Source of the DNA: Paenibacillus sp. JNUCC32
Lineage (GTDB): Bacteria; Bacillota; Bacilli; Paenibacillales; Paenibacillaceae
Direction of reading: 5' to 3'
Length of the DNA: 64,000 bases
Assembly: GCF_014863545.1 (NCBI RefSeq)
Contig: NZ_CP062260.1
Coordinates: 5,411,501-5,475,500 of the forward strand
Position 1 is the stretch's first letter, and each line of letters begins with the position of its first letter. The notes below the pieces were generated by a model. That model had not been told where the DNA came from. It worked only from the letters and a program-made list of their open reading frames with translations, and did no database searches. Shown one piece after another: positions 42,887 to 51,756 of the stretch. Position numbers and translations under genes: made by a program.

Positions 42887-42998
42887 GCTTCGTTTGTATT
42901 GACTACGGTTTAGCATATAAGCTTGTCTGCTCATCAAGTCCTATCCAGGCAGGCTAAGCACCTGTTGAATACACACAAGAGCTGTTAGCTTTGAAAAA

Positions 42999-45254
42999 CT
43001 AACCGTAAGCCCTCACTTCAATAACCTCGGCATAATCAGAGCCGTTCGTGCGCTCCACCACCAATCGAAGCGCCGCGCATGGAACGGGCTCCTCCAAACG
43101 GTGGACAGTTCTCCGGCGGCGGTTCAACGCCTCCGAGGCAAGGGTGATCCACTTCCCTTCCGAATTCAGTGCTTCTAGTCTGTAGGCACGGACCAGCTCA
43201 GGGATGATGTCGAACGGCGTACGATGATGATGCAGATTGATCAGATCCTCGTTGACATCATCGTTGAAGATCAGGTGAATCTCGCGGACCGACTGCACTT
43301 CCTTCCACTCCAGCTTCAACCAAGGCGTCTCCCCGTCTGCGATTCGCTCCGATACCCACATATGCGGACCGCCGTAAGGACGCTTGTATCCATCAATAAC
43401 ATGCTCCGGTTGATACGCCCTTGAACCGATCGCCGACCGCAGGCAGAACAGCTTGCGGACCAGCCCCTTCATGCTCCACTCCACCACCGGCTGGCTGTCA
43501 TCATGGTCTTCCAACTCCTTGGAGACGCGGGCTGGCGCCCCCCGTTCGAAGGCAAGCAGCCCGCTCATCGGCTTGGACGACAAATACAGCGTCAGATCCG
43601 GATTTTTGCGCACGATGATAAAGGCGTTCTGCGGCTCCGCCGGCTGCCAATCCAGCTGGACGGGGACCCACTGTCCCTGCCCCGGGATGATCCGGACGGA
43701 GGTGCGAAATTCTAACGCGGCCGGCACGTAATTCTCCGGACGTCCCGTGCTCCAAACCTCCACCATCATGTCGGTCTCCTGCTCCGCATCCACCAGCCAT
43801 GCCACCTCGCCCGCCAGCCCCGGATCGGCCGGCATCAGCACGGCGATGTCCCGCTCCAGCGGGTAAGGCGCCTCCGCCTCCTCGATCGCGATCCTGGACA
43901 GGTGGGACGATGCGCTGACCTTGGCGCTTCGGGCCAGATCCAGCGGATCGCGGTTTGCAACCCCGAGCACGGAGGCATCCTGCTTCAGCAGCGTCTGCCC
44001 AAGCTCCCCGCTCCGGCTGCGGGACAGCTCGCGCGGGGAGAGGCTGTGCTGGACGCACAGCGCCGCCGCCGTGCCGGCCGCTTCGCCCAGGACGGCGCAG
44101 GTCGCCATCACCCGCGTGGTGCCGAAGGCCACGTGGGTGGCGCTGATGTTGCGCCCGGCGAACAACAGGTTGGCCACGTTCGCCGAGTACAGGCTGCGGA
44201 ACGGTATATGGTAATTCCCGTCCGCATGCATATGCTTCGAGCCGCTCTCTTCGGCGTACATGCCCTGCGGCGGATGCAGATCGATCGACCAGCCGCCGAA
44301 GGCCACCCGGTCCCCGAACGGCTCTTGGGCCATAATATCGTTCTGCGTGAGCACATAGTCGCCGACAAACCGGCGGTATTCCCGCTTGCCCGGCTGAGCG
44401 CCGACCCACTCCAGCGTCATATTGGCGGCATCGAATTTGCCGGAATTTTTGATATAGTCCCATATGCCATATATGACTGACCACAGCTCATCGCGGATGC
44501 GCTCATTGTCATGCACGGTGTCGAGCTCGCCGCCCCATTCGATCCACCAGTAATGGCAGCCCGAGTCGCCGCTGCGGATGACCCGTTTGATCGGGATCGG
44601 CGTCTGCGTAATATCCTTGGCAAAGACGGGCGGCACGAATTTTACCGGATGTCCGGCATCCTTCGTGTAGAACAGCAGCGTGCTGCCGAGTGTCACATCG
44701 TCCGCCGTCTCCGGCGCCCACTCTTCCCCGTATTCATCGCGCGCTTCCCGTCCGAGCCGGTATTTCGCTCCCGCCAGGAATCCGACCAGCCCGTCCCCCG
44801 TGCAATCCAGGAACACGGGACTCTCAAACCGGATGCGCCGCTCCGAGCCCATCATCCAACCGGTAACCGAACGGATCTGCCGCGCGTCAGAATCTCCGTC
44901 CGCTTCTACCTCATGCACGTCCGTATTCAAGAACAGGGTGATGTTCGGCTCGGCCCGCACGGTCTCCAGCACGATCAAATCCCATAGATACGGGTTGCCG
45001 TCCGGATTCCGGTACTGGTTCTCCACGAACATCTCGCCCATAATGCCGGTTTCCCGGGCATAGCGGTTGATCCCGTGGGCCGTCGCGCCGCATACCCATA
45101 CGCGCACCTCGCTGCTGGAGTTGCCGCCCAGAACCGGGCGGTTCTGCACGAGCGCTACCTTTTGTCCGAGCCTCGCGGCCGCCACCGCCGCGCAGACCCC
45201 TGCCAAACCGCCGCCAATCACCGTTATGTCGCTTACTTCCGTTTCGTTTCTCAT
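42999..45254 (-). CDS. FAD-dependent oxidoreductase with C-terminal beta domain
   Basis: This protein of about 751 aa has an N-terminal dinucleotide-binding motif (ITVIGGGLAGVCAAVAAARLGQKVALVQNRPVLGG, conserved SSSEVRVW). The FAD_oxidored layout also shows FLDCTGDGLVGFLAGAKYRLG and LLFAGRNISATHVAFGTTRVMATCAVLGEAAG. The last 250 residues are a beta-rich, discoidin-like region (VREIHLIFNDDVNEDL). AAAGGAGAAAGAGC precedes the ATG at 45254. It is the last gene of the two-component/ABC operon, so it may oxidise or dehydrate the imported sugar or polysaccharide fragment. Related proteins occur widely in plant-polymer loci without established substrates. Confidence 0.8.
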   Translation of the reverse strand: MRNETEVSDITVIGGGLAGVCAAVAAARLGQKVALVQNRPVLGGNSSSEVRVWVCGATAHGINRYARETGIMGEMFVENQYRNPDGNPYLWDLIVLETVRAEPNITLFLNTDVHEVEADGDSDARQIRSVTGWMMGSERRIRFESPVFLDCTGDGLVGFLAGAKYRLGREARDEYGEEWAPETADDVTLGSTLLFYTKDAGHPVKFVPPVFAKDITQTPIPIKRVIRSGDSGCHYWWIEWGGELDTVHDNERIRDELWSVIYGIWDYIKNSGKFDAANMTLEWVGAQPGKREYRRFVGDYVLTQNDIMAQEPFGDRVAFGGWSIDLHPPQGMYAEESGSKHMHADGNYHIPFRSLYSANVANLLFAGRNISATHVAFGTTRVMATCAVLGEAAGTAAALCVQHSLSPRELSRSRSGELGQTLLKQDASVLGVANRDPLDLARSAKVSASSHLSRIAIEEAEAPYPLERDIAVLMPADPGLAGEVAWLVDAEQETDMMVEVWSTGRPENYVPAALEFRTSVRIIPGQGQWVPVQLDWQPAEPQNAFIIVRKNPDLTLYLSSKPMSGLLAFERGAPARVSKELEDHDDSQPVVEWSMKGLVRKLFCLRSAIGSRAYQPEHVIDGYKRPYGGPHMWVSERIADGETPWLKLEWKEVQSVREIHLIFNDDVNEDLINLHHHRTPFDIIPELVRAYRLEALNSEGKWITLASEALNRRRRTVHRLEEPVPCAALRLVVERTNGSDYAEVIEVRAYG

Positions 45255-45306
45255 GCTCTTTCTCCTTTCATTTTCGTCCAGCTCATCTGTGAACATGGAT
45301 TATGGG

Positions 45307-46134
45307 CTATCCTTTTACAGCCGAGCTCGCCACGCCCTGAATGATATATTTCTGACCGATCAGGAACACGAGAATCATCGGAATGATACCTGCGGTCGCC
45401 GCCGCCATCATGCCGTTATAATCCACCGTATTTTCGAGGATGAAATTTTGCAGCCCCAGCGGAACGGTATACAGATCCTGATCGATCAAGAATACCAAGG
45501 CGTTCTCGTAATCGTTCCAGTGCCAGGAGAAATCGATAATGGCCAGCGTGGCCAGCGAGGGTTTCGCCATCGGCAGAATGATCCGGGAAAAAATGCGGAA
45601 ATGTCCTGCTCCGTCGATAAAGGCAGCTTCCGAAATTTCATGCGGTACGGAGAGGAAGAACTGCCGCATCATGAACACCCCGAATATCGTGAATACGCCC
45701 GGCAATATCAGAGCCCAATGCGTGTTGTAAATGCCGACCCAGTCGAACATGATGAACTTCGGCACAAACAGGACCTGAGGAGGGACCATCATCATCGACA
45801 AATAGATCATGAACATGGCATTCCGTCCCTTGAACTCGATCCGGGCAAAACCGTAAGCGGCTAAAGCGGACAGCAATACCGCGCCGACGGTGCTGATCAA
45901 GGCGACTTTAAGCGAGTTGAGGTAGTAGTGGCCAAAGCTGTTCGCTCCGGTCCACACTTTCACATGATGATCCCACATGAATTGGGCGGGAATCCACTTA
46001 ATCGGGTACTGGAATACTTCCGCCGGCATCTTGAACGAGGTGCTGATCATCCAGAGGAAAGGAACGATCATAACCACGCTGAAGAACAGCATAATGAACG
46101 TGACGATTATTTTGGTGTATAAGGCTTTGGTCAT
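45307..46134 (-). CDS. Sugar ABC transporter permease, MalG type
   Basis: A 275-aa, six-helix permease with the EAA loop EISEAAFIDGAGHFRIFSRIILPMAKP and the C-terminal YIIQGVASSAVKG. AAGGAGG precedes the ATG. It lies 12 bp after the MalF-type gene. Confidence 0.92.
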   Translation of the reverse strand: MTKALYTKIIVTFIMLFFSVVMIVPFLWMISTSFKMPAEVFQYPIKWIPAQFMWDHHVKVWTGANSFGHYYLNSLKVALISTVGAVLLSALAAYGFARIEFKGRNAMFMIYLSMMMVPPQVLFVPKFIMFDWVGIYNTHWALILPGVFTIFGVFMMRQFFLSVPHEISEAAFIDGAGHFRIFSRIILPMAKPSLATLAIIDFSWHWNDYENALVFLIDQDLYTVPLGLQNFILENTVDYNGMMAAATAGIIPMILVFLIGQKYIIQGVASSAVKG

Positions 46135-46146
46135 TGTCCTTCCTCC

Positions 46147-47028
46147 TTAATAGTGAACCCAGCGCTTCTGGCCGATCCATTGAATGACGGTGAAGATCAT
46201 GATGATCAAGAACAGCGCCCAGGAGATCGCGGATGCATAACCCATTTCGTAGTAGCGGAAGGCATTCTGGTATATGAACAGGGATAACACGGTGGTGCTG
46301 TTGCCCGGGCCCCCTTGCGTAATGGCTTGAATGATCCCGAACTGCTTGATGGTCATAATGAGACCGGTAATAAGCAGCAGGAAGGTCGTGGGGCTGACGA
46401 GCGGCCACAGGATGCTGCGAACCGTTTGCCAGGCGCGGGCCCCGTCGATTTTGGCAGCCTCCAGCAGCTCCGTTGAGACCTCCTGCAGCGCGGCCAGGTA
46501 GATGATCATGTTATAACCGAGCATGAACCAGATCCAGATGATGTCGATGGCATACATGGACGAATCCATGGTGGACAGCCATCCCGGGGGATTGGTTATC
46601 CCGAACGACTTGAGGATTCCGTTGATCGGGCCGTTATTCGGATGGAACAGCAGCATCCATACGAAAGCCACGGCGACGCCGCTGGTGATGTAAGGCATGA
46701 AATATAAGGCGCGGAGCAGCTTTTTTAAATACACCGAGCGGTTCAGAACCACGGCAACGATGAAAGCCAGTCCGATCGATATAGGAACGGATAACAGAAA
46801 GAACAGCGTATTTTTGATCGAAATGTAGAAGACCTCGTCGCCCAGCATTTTTTGAATGTTGGCCAGGCCCACGAACTTCGTGTCCGAGCTCATAAATTTG
46901 TAGTCCGTAAACATGAGATAGAACGAATACAAGGCTGGCACAATAAAAAACAGCATCACGCCGACCATGTTTGGCCCTATAAACAGATAGCCGAGATACT
47001 GTTGCCGTTTCATCCAGGATGTTTTCAC
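46147..47028 (-). CDS. Sugar ABC transporter permease, MalF type
   Basis: A 293-aa, six-helix permease with the EAA loop ELLEAAKIDGARAWQTVRSILWPLVSP, beginning at GTG after GGAGTGG. It pairs with the MalG-type neighbour. An intercistronic terminator-like hairpin separates it from the binding-protein gene, which would give more binding protein than permease. Confidence 0.92.
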   Translation of the reverse strand: MKTSWMKRQQYLGYLFIGPNMVGVMLFFIVPALYSFYLMFTDYKFMSSDTKFVGLANIQKMLGDEVFYISIKNTLFFLLSVPISIGLAFIVAVVLNRSVYLKKLLRALYFMPYITSGVAVAFVWMLLFHPNNGPINGILKSFGITNPPGWLSTMDSSMYAIDIIWIWFMLGYNMIIYLAALQEVSTELLEAAKIDGARAWQTVRSILWPLVSPTTFLLLITGLIMTIKQFGIIQAITQGGPGNSTTVLSLFIYQNAFRYYEMGYASAISWALFLIIMIFTVIQWIGQKRWVHY

Positions 47029-47245
47029 ATAGCCCCACTCCTCTTGGTCTTTTTCATCTCAAGCATAGCAGTCGGGACCAAGCGGGGATAAGGAACAAAA
47101 CCTTTGAATTTATGCTACAGAAGTATGCAATTGCAGGGGTGTGAATTTCAACGTCTCCGTAGATTTGTTCTATGGCTGACGAGAAAAAAGCGGCAATCAA
47201 CTCCCCAGCCCGGATCATGCCGAGATAGGCAGTGTCGAAGCCGAA

Positions 47246-47283
47246 CAAAAAGGGGACCGCCGCCCGAAGCGATAGTCCCCTTC
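47246..47283 (-). terminator. Intra-operon terminator after the binding-protein gene
   Basis: On the minus strand GGGGACTATCGCTTCGGG and GCGGTCCCC form a stem followed by CTTTTTG, in a 274-bp gap before the permease genes. Partial termination would raise the binding protein to permease ratio, as is common in these systems. Confidence 0.65.
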
Positions 47284-47302
47284 TATTGGAGCCGACAGCT
47301 CC

Positions 47303-48634
47303 TTATTTGCCTTCTTTTAAAAACGTATTGTGCCGGTTCACCATGGCCTCCAGCGTTTGATCGAGCGATTGGGCGTTAAGGAAATACTTCTCATACTCCT
47401 GAGCCCGCATATCCATCACCTCTTGCGGCAAGCTCCTAACGTACGTAGGCGTTTTGTCTTCGAACAAGACGTGCATCAAGGAATCCAGGTCATACGTGTC
47501 TTTCTTATCACCGAGCAGGTTGTTTAACGCCTCATCCTGATCGGCGTCCTTCGAAGCCGGCAATCTTCCGCCCGCAGCCATAGGAGCCATGCCTCCGTCC
47601 GCATACCACTTCAGGAATTCCCAAGCTTCCGCTTGTTTTTTGGATTTGGCATTAATGGAGATGTAATCACCGAGTCCGCCCCTTGTCACGTAGCTGTCCG
47701 CACTGTCCGTTAATCTCGGCACTTGGGCGAACGCGATGGTGAAGTCGCGCGGGAAGTCCGTAAAGTTATTCGAGCTTCGCAGCAGCCAAGCCCCGATATT
47801 CAGCATAGGCACTTCCCCGCTCAGGAACACTTGCTCCACCGGCATTTTGGAAGTCAGCTGCTCTCCGAGCGGCGGCGTGGTCTTGTCCTCCTTCATCATG
47901 ACGTTCAGGGTTTCCAGCCATTTTTTGACCAGCGGGTGGTCCAGATTCGAAGTTCCGTCCGCCTTGGTGTACCCCTCTTGCGATAACACCGAATCAATCG
48001 GATCGACGAACGGCTCCATATTTTGAATAAATCCGTAGTTATTGCCGACTTTGAGCTTCTTGGCATATTCGCGCAGTTCATCCCACGTCCAGTCCTTCGG
48101 AACGGGCAGGCCGGCCGCATCAAGGGCATCCTTGTTCAGCGCGACGAAGAAGGCGCTTTTCGTGGTCGGCATCCCGTAATACTTCCCGTTGATTTTCCAG
48201 CCTTCGGCGTCGGGCCCCATTTTCTCGTCGATATTGTAATCGTCGAATTGGCTCAGATCCAAGGCCAAATTGGACTCCACCCGTTTGGACGTTTGAGAAA
48301 GCGTGTAATTCACGAACAGGTCGACATCCTGCCCTGTAATCATGGCTGTATCGAGCTTCAGGTTCCCGTCATCGTCATTGACGTAGCGGACATACTCGAC
48401 TTGAATATCGGGATGCTCGGCATTCCACGCGTCGATGACCTCTTGCGGTCCGGCCTCCGGCGGTACGCCGCCCCACATGGTTAGTTTGACCGGATCGCCT
48501 GATGAAGGCGCTTTCGAATTGTCCGTTCCTTGTCCCTCATTCGCGGATGACGCTGTTTTGCCGCTGCAGCCTGCAAGAAGACCCATTAGCAATACGCCGA
48601 TGAGAAGCATCGCCCATCCTTTTTTATTTCTCAC
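47303..48634 (-). CDS. Sugar ABC transporter substrate-binding lipoprotein (family 1)
   Basis: A lipoprotein of about 443 aa. Its signal peptide ends at LLAGCSG, followed by a Ser-rich linker and the family 1 fold (VKLTMWGGVPPEAGPQEVIDAWNAEHPDIQVEYVRY). GTG at 48634 is the best start, with GGGGAGG seven bases before; an ATG 15 codons upstream lacks one. It is the third gene after the YesMN-type pair and should bring an oligosaccharide to the MalFG-type permeases. Confidence 0.9.
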   Translation of the reverse strand: MRNKKGWAMLLIGVLLMGLLAGCSGKTASSANEGQGTDNSKAPSSGDPVKLTMWGGVPPEAGPQEVIDAWNAEHPDIQVEYVRYVNDDDGNLKLDTAMITGQDVDLFVNYTLSQTSKRVESNLALDLSQFDDYNIDEKMGPDAEGWKINGKYYGMPTTKSAFFVALNKDALDAAGLPVPKDWTWDELREYAKKLKVGNNYGFIQNMEPFVDPIDSVLSQEGYTKADGTSNLDHPLVKKWLETLNVMMKEDKTTPPLGEQLTSKMPVEQVFLSGEVPMLNIGAWLLRSSNNFTDFPRDFTIAFAQVPRLTDSADSYVTRGGLGDYISINAKSKKQAEAWEFLKWYADGGMAPMAAGGRLPASKDADQDEALNNLLGDKKDTYDLDSLMHVLFEDKTPTYVRSLPQEVMDMRAQEYEKYFLNAQSLDQTLEAMVNRHNTFLKEGK

Positions 48635-48786
48635 ATTAGAGACCTCCCCGAGAATCATATTGGTGTGATGCCCTCTCATCGTAGCAGGGAACGGGAGCCG
48701 CTTTTAAGCTACATATCCATTCAGATAATGGAACAAAACGATGGAATTCCTGTTTCGGCGAATCCTATGCCCTGCATGGAATCGTT

Positions 48787-49599
48787 CTATTTAGCGTCTT
48801 TGTTGTGTTGTCTGTATTTGCTCGGCGTGAAGCCGGTCAACCGCTTGAATATCTTTATAAAATAATTGTCGTTCACGAACCCCACCCGAAGGCCGATCTC
48901 GTGAACAGGGAGGTCGGTTTGAAGCAAATACGCGATGGCTTTATCCACCCGGACCTGGTGCAAATAATGAATCAAGGTGCGTCCGGTCTTTTTCTTGAAG
49001 AGCGCGCTGACGTAATTCTCGCCCATCATCACGTAGCCCGACATCGATTTTACCGTAATGTCCTGCTCGTAGTGCTCATGGATGTACTGCAATATTTTCT
49101 GTACTTCCGGGTGCGACGTGATTTCCTCGGGGGAGGCATGATGCGCCGGTTGTGGCGGCACCGTCTCCGTGGACGCGACCGGAATCGAAACAGGTTGGCT
49201 TGGGTTCGGGCTCGGGTTACTCTTGGTCAGCTCGGCATTCATTTTGTGCAGCGTCTCCCTCAGCGTATTCACGCTCATCGACAGCTTCAGGATATAGTTG
49301 GATGCCCCGTATTCCATCGCTTGCCGGACATACTCGAATTCACTCATGCAGGTCAGCATCACGAACTTTGAGGCATACCCTTCTTCCCGGGTTCTGCGGA
49401 GGAGCTCCACGCCGTCCATCTCCGGCATCACGATATCGGTCAGCACGAGATCGGGCGGATTGCTCCGGATCATCTCCAGCGCTTCGGCGCCGTTGCCTGC
49501 CTCTCCCGCCACCTTGAATCCAAGCTCCTCCCACGCGATGATCTCCCGCACGGACTCTCGCACAAACACCTCATCCTCCACCAGCAGCACCTTCCACAT
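48787..49599 (-). CDS. Response regulator with AraC-type output (YesN type)
   Basis: A 270-aa protein. Residues 1-120 form a receiver domain (LLVEDEVFVRESV, the phospho-acceptor Asp in DLVLTDIVMPEMDG, and the KLSM Lys). A Pro/Ser-rich linker leads to the C-terminal AraC domain with two helix-turn-helix units (VMMGENYVSALFKKKTGRTLIHYL and LPVHEIGLRVGFVNDNYFIKIFKRLTGFTPSKYR). It is activated by the histidine kinase encoded just upstream and probably drives the transporter genes downstream. Confidence 0.92.
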   Translation of the reverse strand: MWKVLLVEDEVFVRESVREIIAWEELGFKVAGEAGNGAEALEMIRSNPPDLVLTDIVMPEMDGVELLRRTREEGYASKFVMLTCMSEFEYVRQAMEYGASNYILKLSMSVNTLRETLHKMNAELTKSNPSPNPSQPVSIPVASTETVPPQPAHHASPEEITSHPEVQKILQYIHEHYEQDITVKSMSGYVMMGENYVSALFKKKTGRTLIHYLHQVRVDKAIAYLLQTDLPVHEIGLRVGFVNDNYFIKIFKRLTGFTPSKYRQHNKDAK

Positions 49600-49669
49600 A
49601 GGTCTCTCCTCCTCGCAGCTTTCAATCCGGTTCCAAGCCTACATAGGCCAGAGGCGAATAATCTGCCCG

Positions 49670-51454
49670 TTATGATGAAATCAAGTGATCGTTCTGATAA
49701 GGCGTTGAGATTAACAGCGGGATAGAAAATCGAATTCGCGTTCCCCGCTCCGAAGAAATAATCTCCATGCTGCCCTCTTCCTTAAATAGCAGCCGCAGCA
49801 GCTCTTGGACATTGTTGAGACCGATGCCCGGACGTTTACGCATTCCGCCCGCCTGCCGGGACTGCTCCATGCCGACGCCGTTGTCCTTGATCTCCACCGC
49901 CAATCGATTCGGTCCCTCCCGGGTAACCGTAATTTCAATGAGACCCTCCTGCTCCGGCAGCGGCCCGATTCCGTGTAGGATGGCATTCTCCACGAGCGGC
50001 TGCAGGCAGAGCTTGGGCACAAGCGCATAGAGGATGTCCTCATCATACGCAAAGGTCACGTCAAAACGGTGATTATAACGCACCTGCTGAATATGGACGT
50101 AAGCCTGCACCAGCTCGATTTCATCCTTCAGGTGCACCAGATCCTTCTCCGTATTCAGGCTCGCCTCCAGCAGCTTGCCCAGAGACAGGGTGATATTCGT
50201 GATATCCTCATTCCCGTGGCGAATGGCACTCCACTTGACCGTATTTAGCGTATTGAGCAGAAAATGCGGGTTCATCTGAGCCAGCAGCATATGAAAATGC
50301 ACCGCTTCCTTCTGCCTTTCCTCGGCCTTCAATCGCTGAATCAGCATATCCATGTCGTTGAGCATGGAATTGAACGTCTGCGTCAGCTCCAGAATCTCGC
50401 CCCGGAACTTGTGCTCCGGCAGACGGATCTTCAGATTGTTGCGGACAACCGCCTTCATCTTATTCTGCAAATGGGATAACGGCCGGGTAATCGTGGCGGC
50501 AATAATGAAGGTCATGATGAGGAAAGCGCCGGTCAGCAGGAAAAAGGTCATGAAATATTGGCCCTTCAGCTCCTCGATCTCGTTAAAGAGCACCGTCAGC
50601 GGAATCCGGTTCACGATATACCAATCCAGCGATTCCACGTAAATGTAATTCACCAGGGTGTTGGAGGTTTTATCGATAAAATACTTCTGCCTGGGCTCGG
50701 CCGCAATCCTGGCTTTCACCTCGCCGGTCAGACTGCTGTTCAAGATCGATTGGGATACGTTCTCGCCAGCGCTCGTAATCAAGAAATACTCCTGCCGCAG
50801 CGTCGACTGCTTCAATACCGATTGAAACCAGAAGGAGTAGTCGATGCTGATCCGGGCCATGCCGTACGGCTTGTTGCGGGGAGTTTCCATGTAAGCGTAC
50901 AGCGACAGCAGGTAAGGACTCGTCGAGATATCCCGCAGCACGTAGTTCGCATCGCTGGAAACCCAATGATACGACACGCCATCCATCTGTTCCCTATCAA
51001 AGCCAGGGTTGTCCCGCAGTTTCCTGTAATCGAGGGCCTCCCTGGGAGAATAAGAAGTGTAAGCGTTGCCATGAAAGTCGAGAATCGTGAAGTAGACTGA
51101 CGGATTATATAGGAAAAAGCTGTTGTTCAAATTTTTGAACTTTTCCTCCATCAGGTTTTTGTTCTCGAGCCCCTGCCGCTGTCCGGGATGGGTCAGCACG
51201 GAGGCCACCGTCGAATCCTGCTCCAGAAATATCAGCGTTTTGAAGGCTACGCTCAACTGATCCTCCAGCGTTCGATACATCTGCTCCAGCTGGCTGTGGC
51301 TCTGCTGGCTGATTTTCTCCTGGACCAAGGTCTCAATCCGCTGGTAGTTGTACAAATTCAAAATGCCGAAAGGCAGCAGTATGACCAGAACGAACGCGGC
51401 AAACAGACGGTATTTCAGCTTGTGTGGAAACAGGGATCGTATTCGGTTCAGCAC
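49670..51454 (-). CDS. Sensor histidine kinase (YesM type)
   Basis: A 594-aa membrane kinase. One N-terminal membrane segment (LFAAFVLVILLPFGIL), an extracellular sensing domain of about 250 residues, and a second membrane segment (FLLTGAFLIMTFIIAATI) are followed by a HAMP linker. The dimerisation domain has the phospho-His in QMNPHFLLNTLN, then the ATPase domain (PLVENAILHGI, KDNGVGM). GTG at 51454 is the start, with GGAGG immediately ahead and AAGGAGA about ten bases ahead. It is the first gene of the operon. Confidence 0.9.
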   Translation of the reverse strand: MLNRIRSLFPHKLKYRLFAAFVLVILLPFGILNLYNYQRIETLVQEKISQQSHSQLEQMYRTLEDQLSVAFKTLIFLEQDSTVASVLTHPGQRQGLENKNLMEEKFKNLNNSFFLYNPSVYFTILDFHGNAYTSYSPREALDYRKLRDNPGFDREQMDGVSYHWVSSDANYVLRDISTSPYLLSLYAYMETPRNKPYGMARISIDYSFWFQSVLKQSTLRQEYFLITSAGENVSQSILNSSLTGEVKARIAAEPRQKYFIDKTSNTLVNYIYVESLDWYIVNRIPLTVLFNEIEELKGQYFMTFFLLTGAFLIMTFIIAATITRPLSHLQNKMKAVVRNNLKIRLPEHKFRGEILELTQTFNSMLNDMDMLIQRLKAEERQKEAVHFHMLLAQMNPHFLLNTLNTVKWSAIRHGNEDITNITLSLGKLLEASLNTEKDLVHLKDEIELVQAYVHIQQVRYNHRFDVTFAYDEDILYALVPKLCLQPLVENAILHGIGPLPEQEGLIEITVTREGPNRLAVEIKDNGVGMEQSRQAGGMRKRPGIGLNNVQELLRLLFKEEGSMEIISSERGTRIRFSIPLLISTPYQNDHLISS

Positions 51455-51756
51455 CCTCCCGCACTCTCCTTTTCGCTCGCTTGTTCTTCAATTATATCAG
51501 CACCGGTTCGCTTGAGAATGACAATGCCTGAAATTGCATGGATATGTGCGGTCGATGCCGGGGGCAGGCGCAGTGGATGTGTAGATTTGTTCTATTTTTA
51601 TCAGACAAAAAAGACCAAACTCTCCGTAAGAGAGCTTGGTCCTCATCGATTGCATCAACGCATTTCGTGCTCAAGCGCGTTAACGATCGCGCCCGCTAAC
51701 GTCGAGGTCAGCCACTCCCGATCATGCGTGTTGCATTTGATATCGGATTTAAGGAC
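51455..51756. other. 302-bp gap with terminator and a short peptide-like fragment
   Basis: It contains the terminator at 51606-51642. Minus-strand sequence at about 51756-51658, in the same frame as and just after the SLH gene stop, would encode HDREWLTSTLAGAIVNALEHEMR without an available start codon. It may be a remnant or a recoded or duplicated tail. No other gene is visible. Confidence 0.4.
51606..51642 (-). terminator. Terminator of the SCP-SLH gene
   Basis: On the minus strand ACCAAGCTCTC pairs with GAGAGTTTGGT and is followed by CTTTTTT, about 115 bases after the stop codon. Confidence 0.7.

Noticed and set aside
51606..51642. Terminator for the sensor kinase operon
   Set aside because: The hairpin lies upstream of that operon and its T tract points along the minus strand from the SCP-SLH gene, so it belongs to the latter.
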